Made by a program: the position numbers and the translations under genes
In this document: piece by piece, positions 7,860-15,716 of the stretch
Numbering within the stretch: the stretch's first letter is position 1
How the letters are laid out: each line of letters starts with the position of its first letter
Notes under the pieces: model-generated
The model's input: the letters and a program-made list of their open reading frames with translations, nothing else
The model's database searches: none
What the model was told of the DNA's origin: nothing
NCBI GenBank assembly: GCA_003676145.1
Contig: NAUB01000021.1
Span: 62,001-126,000 of the forward strand
DNA length: 64,000 nt
Reading direction: 5' to 3'
From: a gamma proteobacterium symbiont of Stewartia floridana
Lineage (GTDB): Bacteria > Pseudomonadota > Gammaproteobacteria > Chromatiales > Chromatiaceae

Positions 7860-10469
7860 GTGGCAAAGATGAAACTCACAGAAAAACTGTCAAAAATAGT
7901 TCTAACCCTGCTGGTTTCCGGGATCATCGCCGCATGTGGCGGCGGTGGCGGCGGTGGTTCGGATGATGATGACGGCGGTGATGGTGGCGATGGTGGCAGC
8001 TCCAGCGGCAGTATCAGCGGTCAGATATCAGTTCCCGGCTATGTGGTTACCGACAGTGACGTCAATGATGATCAAACCACGCCGGTCGCCAATCAACCTG
8101 CAAACAATGCGCAGTCCGTACCCAACCCGGTCAACATCGGTGGTTATGTGAATGTTGCCGGGACAGGGGCCGCCGGTAACCTGAGGGCTTCCGGTGACCC
8201 GGATGATTACTACCTGGTCAATCTGACTTCGGGACAGACCCTGGTACTGAATATCGGTGATATCGATGTGGGTGGTGTCGATCTGGATCTCTACCTGTTC
8301 GATGTGAACAATCTGAGCAATCCGGTAGCCAGTTCAATCGGTACATCGAAGTTTGAAACCATCGTGGTGCCATCCGATGGACAGTACTATGTCATCGTGC
8401 ACGCCTACAGCGGCGCCTCAAACTATCTCCTGTCGATTGGTTTGACCTCCTCTTCAATCCTTCCGCAAGGTGGCATGAGCATCACCGATGATTTTGTGCC
8501 CGGTGAGGTACTGGTGAAGTTCGATAGTGCTTCCGCCCAGGCGAAAGCCCTGGATACCGGCCTGAGCCACTACAGCTTCAGCCAATCTGCCGAGAATGAG
8601 ATCGGCATCCAGCGGCTGACTCTGAATGATCAGTTCGTCAGTCGTGCAGCGGCCCGGCCTGGTATCTATGCTCAGATGGACAGCGAAGCCCAGCTGAAGC
8701 TGGATACCATCATGGCGATCAAAGAGCTCAACCAGCGCAGTGACGTGGTCTATGCTCAGCCCAACTATATCTATCACGCCTCGGCGACACCGAATGACGA
8801 GTATTACAGTCTTCAGTGGCACTACAATCAGATCAACCTGCCTCAGGCCTGGGATATCACCACCGGTGATACCAGCGTCATCGTATCGGTCATCGATACC
8901 GGTGTGTTGTTGAACCATCCTGATCTTAGCGGTCAGCTGGTGAACGGTTATGACTTCATCTCCGATGCGGGCAATGCAAACGACGGCGACGGCATCGATG
9001 CCAATCCGGATGATGCCGGTGACGAGATTCAGAATGGCGTCTCCAGTTTTCACGGTACCCACGTGGCCGGAACCGTGGCCGCCAGCAGTAACAACTCCAC
9101 TGGTGTGGCCGGTGTGGCCTGGAACGTGCGCATCATGCCGATCCGTGTGCTGGGTAAGCAGGGCGGTTTCAGTAGCGATATCATCGAGGGTATTCTCTTC
9201 TCAGCCGGCCTCTCCAATGCTTCCGGAACGACACCGAGCCAGAGAGCGGATGTCATCAACATGAGTCTGGGTGGCGCTTCTCCCGACCAGGCCAGTTTTG
9301 ATGCGATCACGGCGGCGCGCAACGCCGGGGTTATCGTGATTGCCGCAGCGGGTAATGAAAACACCTCACAACTGGCCTATCCCGCATCCTATACCGGTGT
9401 GGTCTCGGTGAGCTCGGTTGATCAAAGCCGTACCCGGGCACCCTATTCGAATTACGGTACCGAGATCGATGTGGCGGCACCTGGTGGTAACACTCAGGCT
9501 GACGTGGATGGTGACGGTCGAGCTGACGGTGTTCTCAGTACCCTGGGTGATGACTCTCAGGGTGGCACCAGCTTTACCTATAACTTCTACCAGGGCACCT
9601 CGATGGCGGCGCCTCATGTGGCGGGTGTTGCTGCATTGATGAAATCTGTCTACGCGGGTCTGACGCCGGCCGAGTTCGACAGCATGCTCTCCTCCGGGGA
9701 GCTGACGAACGATATCGGTAACAGTGGCCGGGACGATCTCTACGGGCACGGTCTGATCGATGCCTACAAAGCCGTTGTGGCCGCACAACAGCGGGGTGGT
9801 GGTAATACACCCACGGATCCCGCGCTGAGTGTCAATCCTCAGAGCCTCAACTTCTCTAACTCACTGCAGTCCACTTCACTGTTCGTGGAAGAGATCGGCG
9901 GTTCTGTCGGAACGGTCCAGATTACTGAAAACATCTCCTGGTTGTCGGTTGCGGCAAATCAGGTGAATGGTTCAGGTATCGGCAGTTACACCGTCAGTGT
10001 CGATCGTAGTGGACTCTCGCCGGCAACCTATACCGGTACGATTCAGGTGAGTGCAGGAACCTCCAGCGTCGATGTGAACGTGATCATGCAGGTACTGGAT
10101 AGTTCGATTAGCGGAGATGCCGGTCGTCACTACGTACTGCTGGTCAATAATGCAACCAGTCAGCCGGTACAGCAGGATGAGGTGAATACCAATACTGGTA
10201 GCGGCAGTTACAGCTTCAGTAATGTAAGTTCGGGTGACTACTACATCGTTGCCGGTTCAGACATGGATATGGATAACCTGATCTGTGACAACGGTGAGTC
10301 CTGTGGTGCCTATCCCACCCTCTCCCAACCCAATGTGGTTACGGTTGGGTCAGGAGCAGTCAACGGGCTGGATTTTTCAGCAACCTATGAGTATCAGACG
10401 CCAACTTCCAGCGCACTCTCTGCAGAAGAGAGCGTTCAAGAGCTGATGGTCTACCCACGTCAGGACTGA
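7860..10469 (+). CDS. Large lipoprotein subtilisin-like serine protease (S8) with PPC and Ig-like domains
   Basis: 869 residues starting at GTG, with GGGG about 9 bases upstream. A lipobox ends IIAAC (C26), followed by a Gly/Asp/Ser linker, so the protein is lipid-anchored. Residues about 85-195 resemble a pre-peptidase PPC beta domain (DPDDYYLVNL). About 215-305 resembles an inhibitor I9-like propeptide (VPGEVLVKF to YAQPNYIY). The S8 catalytic domain follows, with D346 (VIDTG), H398 (HGTHVAGT) and S581 (GTSMAAPHVAG), all intact. The C-terminal part has a BACON-like beta domain (about 655-745) and a last beta domain with paired cysteines (CDNGESC). It acts at the outer membrane or cell surface. 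The next gene, 11 bases away, encodes a PrcB-like lipoprotein, so the two probably form a complex. Confidence 0.9.
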   Translation: MAKMKLTEKLSKIVLTLLVSGIIAACGGGGGGGSDDDDGGDGGDGGSSSGSISGQISVPGYVVTDSDVNDDQTTPVANQPANNAQSVPNPVNIGGYVNVAGTGAAGNLRASGDPDDYYLVNLTSGQTLVLNIGDIDVGGVDLDLYLFDVNNLSNPVASSIGTSKFETIVVPSDGQYYVIVHAYSGASNYLLSIGLTSSSILPQGGMSITDDFVPGEVLVKFDSASAQAKALDTGLSHYSFSQSAENEIGIQRLTLNDQFVSRAAARPGIYAQMDSEAQLKLDTIMAIKELNQRSDVVYAQPNYIYHASATPNDEYYSLQWHYNQINLPQAWDITTGDTSVIVSVIDTGVLLNHPDLSGQLVNGYDFISDAGNANDGDGIDANPDDAGDEIQNGVSSFHGTHVAGTVAASSNNSTGVAGVAWNVRIMPIRVLGKQGGFSSDIIEGILFSAGLSNASGTTPSQRADVINMSLGGASPDQASFDAITAARNAGVIVIAAAGNENTSQLAYPASYTGVVSVSSVDQSRTRAPYSNYGTEIDVAAPGGNTQADVDGDGRADGVLSTLGDDSQGGTSFTYNFYQGTSMAAPHVAGVAALMKSVYAGLTPAEFDSMLSSGELTNDIGNSGRDDLYGHGLIDAYKAVVAAQQRGGGNTPTDPALSVNPQSLNFSNSLQSTSLFVEEIGGSVGTVQITENISWLSVAANQVNGSGIGSYTVSVDRSGLSPATYTGTIQVSAGTSSVDVNVIMQVLDSSISGDAGRHYVLLVNNATSQPVQQDEVNTNTGSGSYSFSNVSSGDYYIVAGSDMDMDNLICDNGESCGAYPTLSQPNVVTVGSGAVNGLDFSATYEYQTPTSSALSAEESVQELMVYPRQD

Positions 10470-10480
10470 GGGGATAACAG

Positions 10481-10975
10481 ATGAAACGATTTAACACATT
10501 GAAATGGCTGGGGCTCTCAGCCCTGATGATCACTATGACCGCTTGTAATACCCAGGATAATTCAGTTTCCGTCGTCAAAGACGGTGTTGTCTGCTCGAAT
10601 AACCAGGCAGCCGGTATGCATCTGGTTAAAGAGGGCGTCATCAAAAACGTCGGCGGCGGCGTGGTGATGAGTGACAAATCGCTCAAAGCCGGCGAGGAGG
10701 CTAAGTCTGAGGCAGATGACAGCTGGCTGGTGCGAGTCGACATGGGGCAGCAGCCGAGCGGCGGTTATGGATTGAAACTGCTCTCTGACAAGTTGGCCAT
10801 CGAGGAACAGACGGCAACATTTGCACTGCAGTGGAGTAAACCGGAGCCTGGTATGGCACAGGTGCAGATGATCACTTATCCATGTCTCTATCTGAAAGTT
10901 GCCAAAGGTGATTACACCCGTCTGGCGGTGGTTGATGAAGAGGGCAATCAGAAGCACAGCCTGGATCTGCCTTAA
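10481..10975 (+). CDS. PrcB-like lipoprotein, predicted partner of the upstream protease
   Basis: 164 residues with a lipoprotein signal (lipobox MTAC, C22). The segment GQQPSGGYGLKL followed by a beta-rich end and ITYPCLYLKV matches the PrcB C-terminal family, known from the Treponema dentilisin complex, where PrcB is a lipoprotein associated with the subtilisin-like lipoprotein PrtP. The gene starts 11 bases after the subtilase stop, so cotranscription is nearly certain. By analogy it would stabilise or localise the protease. Family identity comes from motif recognition only and remains moderate. Confidence 0.68.
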   Translation: MKRFNTLKWLGLSALMITMTACNTQDNSVSVVKDGVVCSNNQAAGMHLVKEGVIKNVGGGVVMSDKSLKAGEEAKSEADDSWLVRVDMGQQPSGGYGLKLLSDKLAIEEQTATFALQWSKPEPGMAQVQMITYPCLYLKVAKGDYTRLAVVDEEGNQKHSLDLP

Positions 10976-11022
10976 GTGATAAATTGAACTTATCAATCAG
11001 CCGCAGAGGCTGACATCGAGTT

Positions 11023-11071
11023 AAAAGCTTATCGGCCCGGTAATCTCTCTTTACCGGGTCGATAAAAGCTT
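11023..11071 (+). terminator. Long hairpin after the protease-PrcB operon
   Basis: The left arm AAGCTTATCGGCCCGGTAA (within 11025-11043) is nearly complementary to the right arm 11050-11071, which reads TTTACCGGGTCGATAAAAGCTT with a 2-base bulge and one mismatch. There is no T-run, so Rho-independent termination is uncertain. Confidence 0.5.
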
Positions 11072-11425
11072 GATGATTTCCACTCCCGTTGATCATCTAC
11101 ATTCACTGCCTCCACATTTCCCTGCAGATAGCCGAAGATTATCCTTTTTCAGTCGGATAGAAGTAAATTGTTATGCAAGTACCAGGATAATCCTTGCTTG
11201 GCTTGCGTTCACTCTCTGAAGATCTCCTATTGTGACTTTTGCTTGGATGCCGATAGGGCTTCAGGTGCACTGATGAATTCTCTTTATGATCTTTAATGAT
11301 TTCAGTGTCGCAATGTGAGGTGAATGAAGTGAGGTTTTTTCAGTGACGGATTGATGAAATCCCGCTTTATCTCATTCCAGGAATGGAATTAAATACAAAC
11401 AGTTGACACAAAAGGGGTGTGATCT
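11072..11425. other. Intergenic region before the acetyltransferase
   Basis: About 350 AT-rich bases with no supported gene. It must contain the promoter of the acetyltransferase, but no convincing -35/-10 pair was picked out. Confidence 0.4.
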
Positions 11426-11884
11426 ATGAGCAGTAACGGCAGTTATACCATCTCCTCCATGCAGAGGAGTGACATTGACAAAATGGTTGATCTGCTGCGA
11501 CAGCTGTTTTCAATTGAAGCGGATTTTAATGTAGATCCGGATAAACAGAGGCGAGGTTTGGAACTGCTACAGGAGTCTGAAGCAGCCGAGATCTTTGTTG
11601 TCAGAAGTGCTCGCCAGGAGGTTGTCGCGATGGCAACCCTGCAGTTGGTTGTCTCCACTGCAGAGGGTGGGTTGGTTGCCTGGATGGAGGATGTCGTTGT
11701 CGACGCGGACCATCGTGGTCAGGGTGTTGGAGAGTTTCTGCTATCCCACATCAACCGTTGGGTCGAGAGCCGAGGGATAAAAAGAGTCCAGCTGGTTGCT
11801 GACCGGGATAATCGATCAGCAATCGAATTCTATAAAACACAGGGATGGCAGGAGATCAATTTGAATGTGCTTCGTCATCAATAG
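11426..11884 (+). CDS. GNAT family N-acetyltransferase
   Basis: 152 residues, a single GNAT domain. Motif A is clear: VVVDADHRGQGVGEFLLSHI, with the acetyl-CoA pyrophosphate loop R-G-Q-G-V-G, followed by the late NRSAIEFYKTQGW helix typical of the fold. A GGGG lies about 10 bases before the ATG. The substrate cannot be told from sequence. The gene stands alone, with the protease operon upstream and an unknown ORF downstream. Confidence 0.88.
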   Translation: MSSNGSYTISSMQRSDIDKMVDLLRQLFSIEADFNVDPDKQRRGLELLQESEAAEIFVVRSARQEVVAMATLQLVVSTAEGGLVAWMEDVVVDADHRGQGVGEFLLSHINRWVESRGIKRVQLVADRDNRSAIEFYKTQGWQEINLNVLRHQ

Positions 11885-11905
11885 GGGTTCGCATCCTGAC
11901 CCGGT

Positions 11906-11926
11906 ATTAGTGTTAACAGGCCCTAG
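11906..11926 (+). repeat. Partial copy of the dispersed GGCCC element
   Basis: Bases 11906-11923 are ATTAGTGTTAACAGGCCC, identical over 18 bases to the right part of the full element at 15031-15059. The left part is not conserved. It lies 21 bases after the acetyltransferase stop codon. Confidence 0.6.
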
Positions 11927-12107
11927 AATAATTCACTTTTCAGCAGCGGCTCAGCTGTTGCGTAAAGCGTTTGAGTTTAGGATAATTGCAGGACAAGGAA
12001 GCACTGTGTTTGATGGGCTCATGGACCTCATGGCGACAGCCTAAGGTTGATTGAGCCAGACCATTTCGATGCAGATTACAAAGGATTTTAGGTAGACAGG
12101 TAAAACT

Positions 12108-12509
12108 ATGCTATCGAAGAGCGCTATTGCGGGCTTGGATGCCCCCCATCCAGCTGCACTGTGGGTCGAGAATGTCTCACTGGACCCGCTGCAGGTCGAT
12201 TGTGTCACCGCCCAAATGTTGGCAATCCTTGATAATCACAGTAAGTTGGGTTTGGAAGAGCAGATTACACTGATTGCGATTTATGGTGTGGTCAAGGATC
12301 GCCCAGGTCTGATCTTCGATCAGGTTGTGCACAACATCATAGACAAAGCCAGAACCCAAAGTGATGCCAGAATCATGCAGGAGTTGCATGATCTGAGATT
12401 AACCGCAGAGCAACGCATACCCAAACAGATCATGAGACATTTCAAACTGTTTCTAGCCGAATCGCTGGACGGATTTGATACCTCTCTCGATGCCAGAAAT
12501 CTTGTTTAA
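12108..12509 (+). CDS. Hypothetical protein, not recognised
   Basis: 133 residues, predicted cytoplasmic and mostly helical, with no signal peptide or membrane segment. No family motif was recognised. The ATG at 12108 has a weak AGGTA about 9 bases upstream. Codon use looks like its neighbours, and the frame is the only long one here, which supports a real gene. A hairpin at 12563-12582 separates it from the convergent DUF1521 gene. No function is proposed. Confidence 0.6.
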   Translation: MLSKSAIAGLDAPHPAALWVENVSLDPLQVDCVTAQMLAILDNHSKLGLEEQITLIAIYGVVKDRPGLIFDQVVHNIIDKARTQSDARIMQELHDLRLTAEQRIPKQIMRHFKLFLAESLDGFDTSLDARNLV

Positions 12510-12562
12510 GACCCACCTGAATAACAGGTTCTGGTCAAACGGTTGAGGACTTTACGTATACT

Positions 12563-12582
12563 CCCCCTGCCATTGCAGGGGG
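12563..12582. terminator. GC-rich hairpin between convergent genes
   Basis: CCCCCTGC (12563-12570), loop CATT, GCAGGGGG (12575-12582): a perfect 8-bp stem placed between two converging genes, where a shared terminator is expected. No T-run on either side. Confidence 0.5.
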
Positions 12583-12607
12583 GATTACATCTACAGATTA
12601 GTAGAGA

Positions 12608-13669
12608 TCAACGATCCCAATTCCAGTTCATCAGACCCGTGGTCAGAAACAGTCCCAGGGCACGACCGAACTCCTGGCAGAACTCATAGGGTTTCTCAGC
12701 ACCGGGTTTGGTGACATTGAAATCCTCTTGAGTGGCCATTTCGCCGGTCTCTGGATTGATCCATCCTTCTCCATCGGGATTCTCCTGAACCACAAAACCA
12801 TCCGTGACCAGCAGGTCCATCAACTGCCCACCCCGGTCACTCTGGTGAATCTGCATGTCACCCTTTTCATTCTGACTCAGACCGGTTACCTGGATCACCT
12901 TGTCGCCTTTGGTGATGGTAATGTCATTGGCGACATACATATCATTGTTTTTGAACTTCTCAGTGTCGATGGTGATCTTGGTTGCATCTTCCAGTTGAAA
13001 GGTGGTCTTTTCCCAGAAATTGACATCGGTCTTGCCATCGCCATTCCAATCCACATGGGGATCACCCCAGATGTTGGTCTCTTCCCCGGTCTCCTTGTTG
13101 CGAACAATGATCTGTGATTTGTTCTCATTCAGCACCAGCTCATATTGATCCCCAAGGTCGATGGTGGCCTTACCGTCACACTGCTGGGTCACCGTCCATT
13201 CCTGGTCGGCAGGGCAGGGCTCAGGAGGACAAGGCTCGGGTGGGCATGGCTCAGGACCAGGTTCCGGAGGTGCCGGTTCAGGCGGGCAGGGCGGTTCAGG
13301 TGGTGCTGGATCTATTGGGCAAGGTGCCGGTCCTGGTTCCGGTGGTGCCGGCTCAGGGGGACAGGGTCCCGGCCCTGGCTCCGGAGGAGAGGGAGGCGGC
13401 GGTGTAGGCCCAGGAGGACAGGGTATGAACGGGGGAGGTATGGGTGGTCCAGGCATTGGTGGAAAAGGCAGTTGTCCTCCGGGTGGACAGGGTAGCTTTG
13501 GCCCAGGCATGCAACCCGGCAGCTGTGGCATATGGGGCCTGGGCAGGGGGATTCTGCCGCAACGTATTTTGAATAACGAGGGTAGAGAGAAGTTCATCGG
13601 GCCCTGCTTGTCCGCTAGAGCGCTTAGCCCGGCGCTCGCGAGTCCATTCATTGGGGGTAAAGAGGACAT
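12608..13669 (-). CDS. Proline-rich protein with DUF1521 (metal-ion-inducible autocleavage) domain
   Basis: 353 residues. Residues about 35-155 are a low-complexity Pro/Cys/Gly/Glu region built on CPPEPAPPEPGP-type repeats. Residues about 158-330 form a DUF1521 domain with the signature IWGDPHVD followed by the EF-hand-like loop DWNGDGKTD. In characterised DUF1521 proteins (the rhizobial type III effector NopE1 and a Vibrio homologue) calcium triggers self-cleavage between D and P of this GD-PH motif, here D203-P204. No signal peptide is visible, consistent with a specialised secretion route, but no secretion genes lie in this window. It is divergent from an effector-like gene at 13864. Target and export route are unknown. 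Confidence 0.75.
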   Translation of the reverse strand: MSSLPPMNGLASAGLSALADKQGPMNFSLPSLFKIRCGRIPLPRPHMPQLPGCMPGPKLPCPPGGQLPFPPMPGPPIPPPFIPCPPGPTPPPPSPPEPGPGPCPPEPAPPEPGPAPCPIDPAPPEPPCPPEPAPPEPGPEPCPPEPCPPEPCPADQEWTVTQQCDGKATIDLGDQYELVLNENKSQIIVRNKETGEETNIWGDPHVDWNGDGKTDVNFWEKTTFQLEDATKITIDTEKFKNNDMYVANDITITKGDKVIQVTGLSQNEKGDMQIHQSDRGGQLMDLLVTDGFVVQENPDGEGWINPETGEMATQEDFNVTKPGAEKPYEFCQEFGRALGLFLTTGLMNWNWDR

Positions 13670-13863
13670 GCTTACACTCCTTTGTATTTGATATTAAAAA
13701 TGCACGAAGCTCATTATTCATCCAAAGCCATTCTCAACAAGCTGGGAATTTCCCTAGTACGCGTTATCCCTAGTATCGAAATTGTTTTGCAGGTGTTAGT
13801 TTTTTGTTTGACAGAGATATTGAGTGCAGTGTGTATGCATAAATCAGGGAAAGGGAAGCGATT

Positions 13864-14439
13864 ATGACTGAAGGTGTATCAGGTTCCAGCGGCGGTATCG
13901 GACAATCAGGCGAGGGAAACAGTAGTAGTGCAGAGTCGCCTCAATCCACCCAGGCAGTGGATGGTATGACGACGGAAGATCGCTTGAAATCCACGCCAAC
14001 TGAATTGGATCGGGCACTCGGAAAGCCTGCAGACAGTATGATAGCAGCGGAGGAAGCGAGTAAAGCCGCCAAACAAAATCCCAAACAGGATAATGTGCAG
14101 ATCTGTTGCCGTCCCGCTCAGATTGCCTTGGGTCTGGTGGAGCACTGCTGGGTACGTACCGATACCAAGGATGTGGGGCTTGGTGGAAATCCCGATCTGG
14201 TGCCCGGTGAGGCCTATGAGAGTCCCTACGCCACGGAGACCTATGTGATCGACCACTCGAAAGACACGCCAGAGCATTGTACGACAATGAATAATGTCAA
14301 TGAGCTCTGTGTGAACGGCATTCTCGATGATGAGCTCAACAAATCACAAGGCGGTTTCGGTTTGCACAATAATTGTCAGAGTTATGCATACAGCGTGGTC
14401 AACCGCTGTCGGACCGGTCCTCAAATACCCGTGAAGTAA
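13864..14439 (+). CDS. Hypothetical secreted-effector-like protein with conserved-looking Cys/His motifs
   Basis: 191 residues. Residues 1-75 are Ser/Gly/Gln-rich and look disordered, with no signal peptide. The C-terminal part is Cys-rich: ICCRPAQIALGLVEHCW, YVIDHSKDTPEHC, then NNCQSYAYSVVNRC. A histidine before a late NNCQ-type cysteine resembles the order in circularly permuted papain-like (NlpC/P60, LRAT-like) enzymes, so a cysteine hydrolase is possible but unproven. A strong purine-rich AAAGGGAAG precedes the ATG. A small two-helix membrane protein follows after 7 bases, the size and position seen for immunity or accessory proteins. The family was not recognised. Confidence 0.6.
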   Translation: MTEGVSGSSGGIGQSGEGNSSSAESPQSTQAVDGMTTEDRLKSTPTELDRALGKPADSMIAAEEASKAAKQNPKQDNVQICCRPAQIALGLVEHCWVRTDTKDVGLGGNPDLVPGEAYESPYATETYVIDHSKDTPEHCTTMNNVNELCVNGILDDELNKSQGGFGLHNNCQSYAYSVVNRCRTGPQIPVK

Positions 14440-14446
14440 CCGCCTT

Positions 14447-14710
14447 ATGTCTTCCGGCTCAGCTCAACATCAACGACTCTTATTAAGAGTCATCATGGCC
14501 TTGGGCTCACTTGCCCTGGGAATCTATTTTGCGCAGTTATCCCTTTTCAATGCCTGGCAGACAGCGTTTGAACAACTCGAGCCGCACCATCAACGGTTTG
14601 AGATTCAGTTCTGGCTGTACGCGGTCTTGAGTGTTGTCTGTATCGGATTTTTTATCTGGCTGACCCGGGATACCATCAAACAACTGAATGCAAATAGTTC
14701 TAAGAATTAG
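14447..14710 (+). CDS. Small two-helix membrane protein
   Basis: 87 residues with two hydrophobic segments (about 10-32 and 53-72) separated by a short polar loop containing HHQRFE. Both ends are polar and probably cytoplasmic. It starts 7 bases after the stop of the effector-like gene, so the two are cotranscribed. It may protect against, anchor or help export the upstream product; which of these cannot be read from sequence. Confidence 0.55.
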   Translation: MSSGSAQHQRLLLRVIMALGSLALGIYFAQLSLFNAWQTAFEQLEPHHQRFEIQFWLYAVLSVVCIGFFIWLTRDTIKQLNANSSKN

Positions 14711-15030
14711 CCGACCATTGGGTGTGAGCGCCTGAAATCCTGCCGGCCATCTGAGCACAGACAAAGCTGATCGAGGTGTAAGTTATCCCAAAGCTGGGTA
14801 GTGGCAAGAGTGACTCGGCAACTGTAGAGTAAATTACACTGGAATTGAGTGCGATTTGATCAATACACGATGCAACTTTGTCTTGTCCATGCCCGCTTTC
14901 AGATGAAAGGATTCACTTGTGGGCTTGGTTGCCTTGTCAATAATCGAGTCGTGCGGCTGATTATTGTTGGTGCGTAAACAATACAACCGGATGTACGGTT
15001 GCTGGGGGACGCTCAAAGTATGAGAAGTTA
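14711..15030. other. Intergenic region after the two-gene effector-like operon
   Basis: About 320 bases with no supported gene. A short reverse-strand frame at 14834-15037 shows no family resemblance and no good start site. A dispersed repeat copy follows at 15031. Confidence 0.4.
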
Positions 15031-15059
15031 GGGCCAATTGGATTAGTGTTAACAGGCCC
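15031..15059 (+). repeat. Full 29-bp dispersed element, copy A
   Basis: The element begins GGGCC and ends GGCCC (inverted ends), with the core ATTGGATTAGTGTTAACA. It matches the copy at 45121-45149 at 26 of 29 positions. Its last base is the first base of the reverse-strand stop codon (15059-15061) of the next gene. Confidence 0.7.
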
Positions 15060-15634
15060 TAAGAAGAACTGTTGGGTAGCATTGAGAAGGGTAACCACAT
15101 CAACGAGGGCTCCTCGTTTTCTGCCAGCTCCTCTTTCAGGATTACATGACCGGTATTGGTCGACCAGTGTAGTACGCTGTCAGGTCCCCTTTTGACTTGC
15201 GGTTGATCCGTGCCTTCCGGGATAGGGCTGCCCATCTGCTGCCAGAGCTGGGTCTTGAGCTGGGTGTGGTATTTTTTACGATAACCGACCTTTACACCAT
15301 TGACCCATTTATCATGGAAAAAGACCGTCACATAGTGGGCAGGAATACCGTTGAAGACACCGATCTTTGAAGCACACAGGCGATTGCCAAATGGATTTAC
15401 CTGATCCTGGCACTGCCACTCGATGTCGGGAAAGACTTTCATGAACTCCTCTTCAGTGACCTGGTTATCCAGAGCCTGAAGGTTCAGCTTGATCTCATCC
15501 TCGCCCCAAAGGGTCAACACCACCGTGTCGGTTCGGCGTTGACCGTCTTCGGTGAAAACCAACCAGAAAATCGGCCCGATCACTGCTACGAAAGCCAGCA
15601 GGCGTTTATATAGAGTCGGCACTTTAAAATTCAT
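15059..15634 (-). CDS. Hypothetical membrane-anchored protein
   Basis: 191 residues with one N-terminal hydrophobic segment (about 10-27) and a long, probably periplasmic domain containing two cysteines (WQCQDQ, RLCASK). No family was recognised. It lies downstream of acs in the same direction, behind a perfect 12-bp hairpin, so readthrough from acs is possible. The stop codon TAG is formed at the edge of a dispersed repeat element. Confidence 0.6.
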   Translation of the reverse strand: MNFKVPTLYKRLLAFVAVIGPIFWLVFTEDGQRRTDTVVLTLWGEDEIKLNLQALDNQVTEEEFMKVFPDIEWQCQDQVNPFGNRLCASKIGVFNGIPAHYVTVFFHDKWVNGVKVGYRKKYHTQLKTQLWQQMGSPIPEGTDQPQVKRGPDSVLHWSTNTGHVILKEELAENEEPSLMWLPFSMLPNSSS

Positions 15635-15675
15635 CTGGTTGCTGTTTCCGCGATCGTTGGAGCGTGATGGATGAG

Positions 15676-15700
15676 GAGGGCGGTGATTATCACCGCCCTC
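15676..15700 (-). terminator. Perfect hairpin after acs
   Basis: GAGGGCGGTGAT (15676-15687) pairs with ATCACCGCCCTC (15689-15700), nearly a continuous palindrome, 16 bases after the acs stop codon. No T-run follows on the reverse strand, so it may be a transcript-stabilising or partial terminator structure. Confidence 0.55.
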
Positions 15701-15716
15701 AGTCAGGGTTACCGGA

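Noticed and set aside
13161-13691. 176-codon glycine-rich forward frame opposite the DUF1521 gene
   Set aside because: It is the antisense image of the proline-rich repeats; the reverse frame has a recognisable domain and this one does not.
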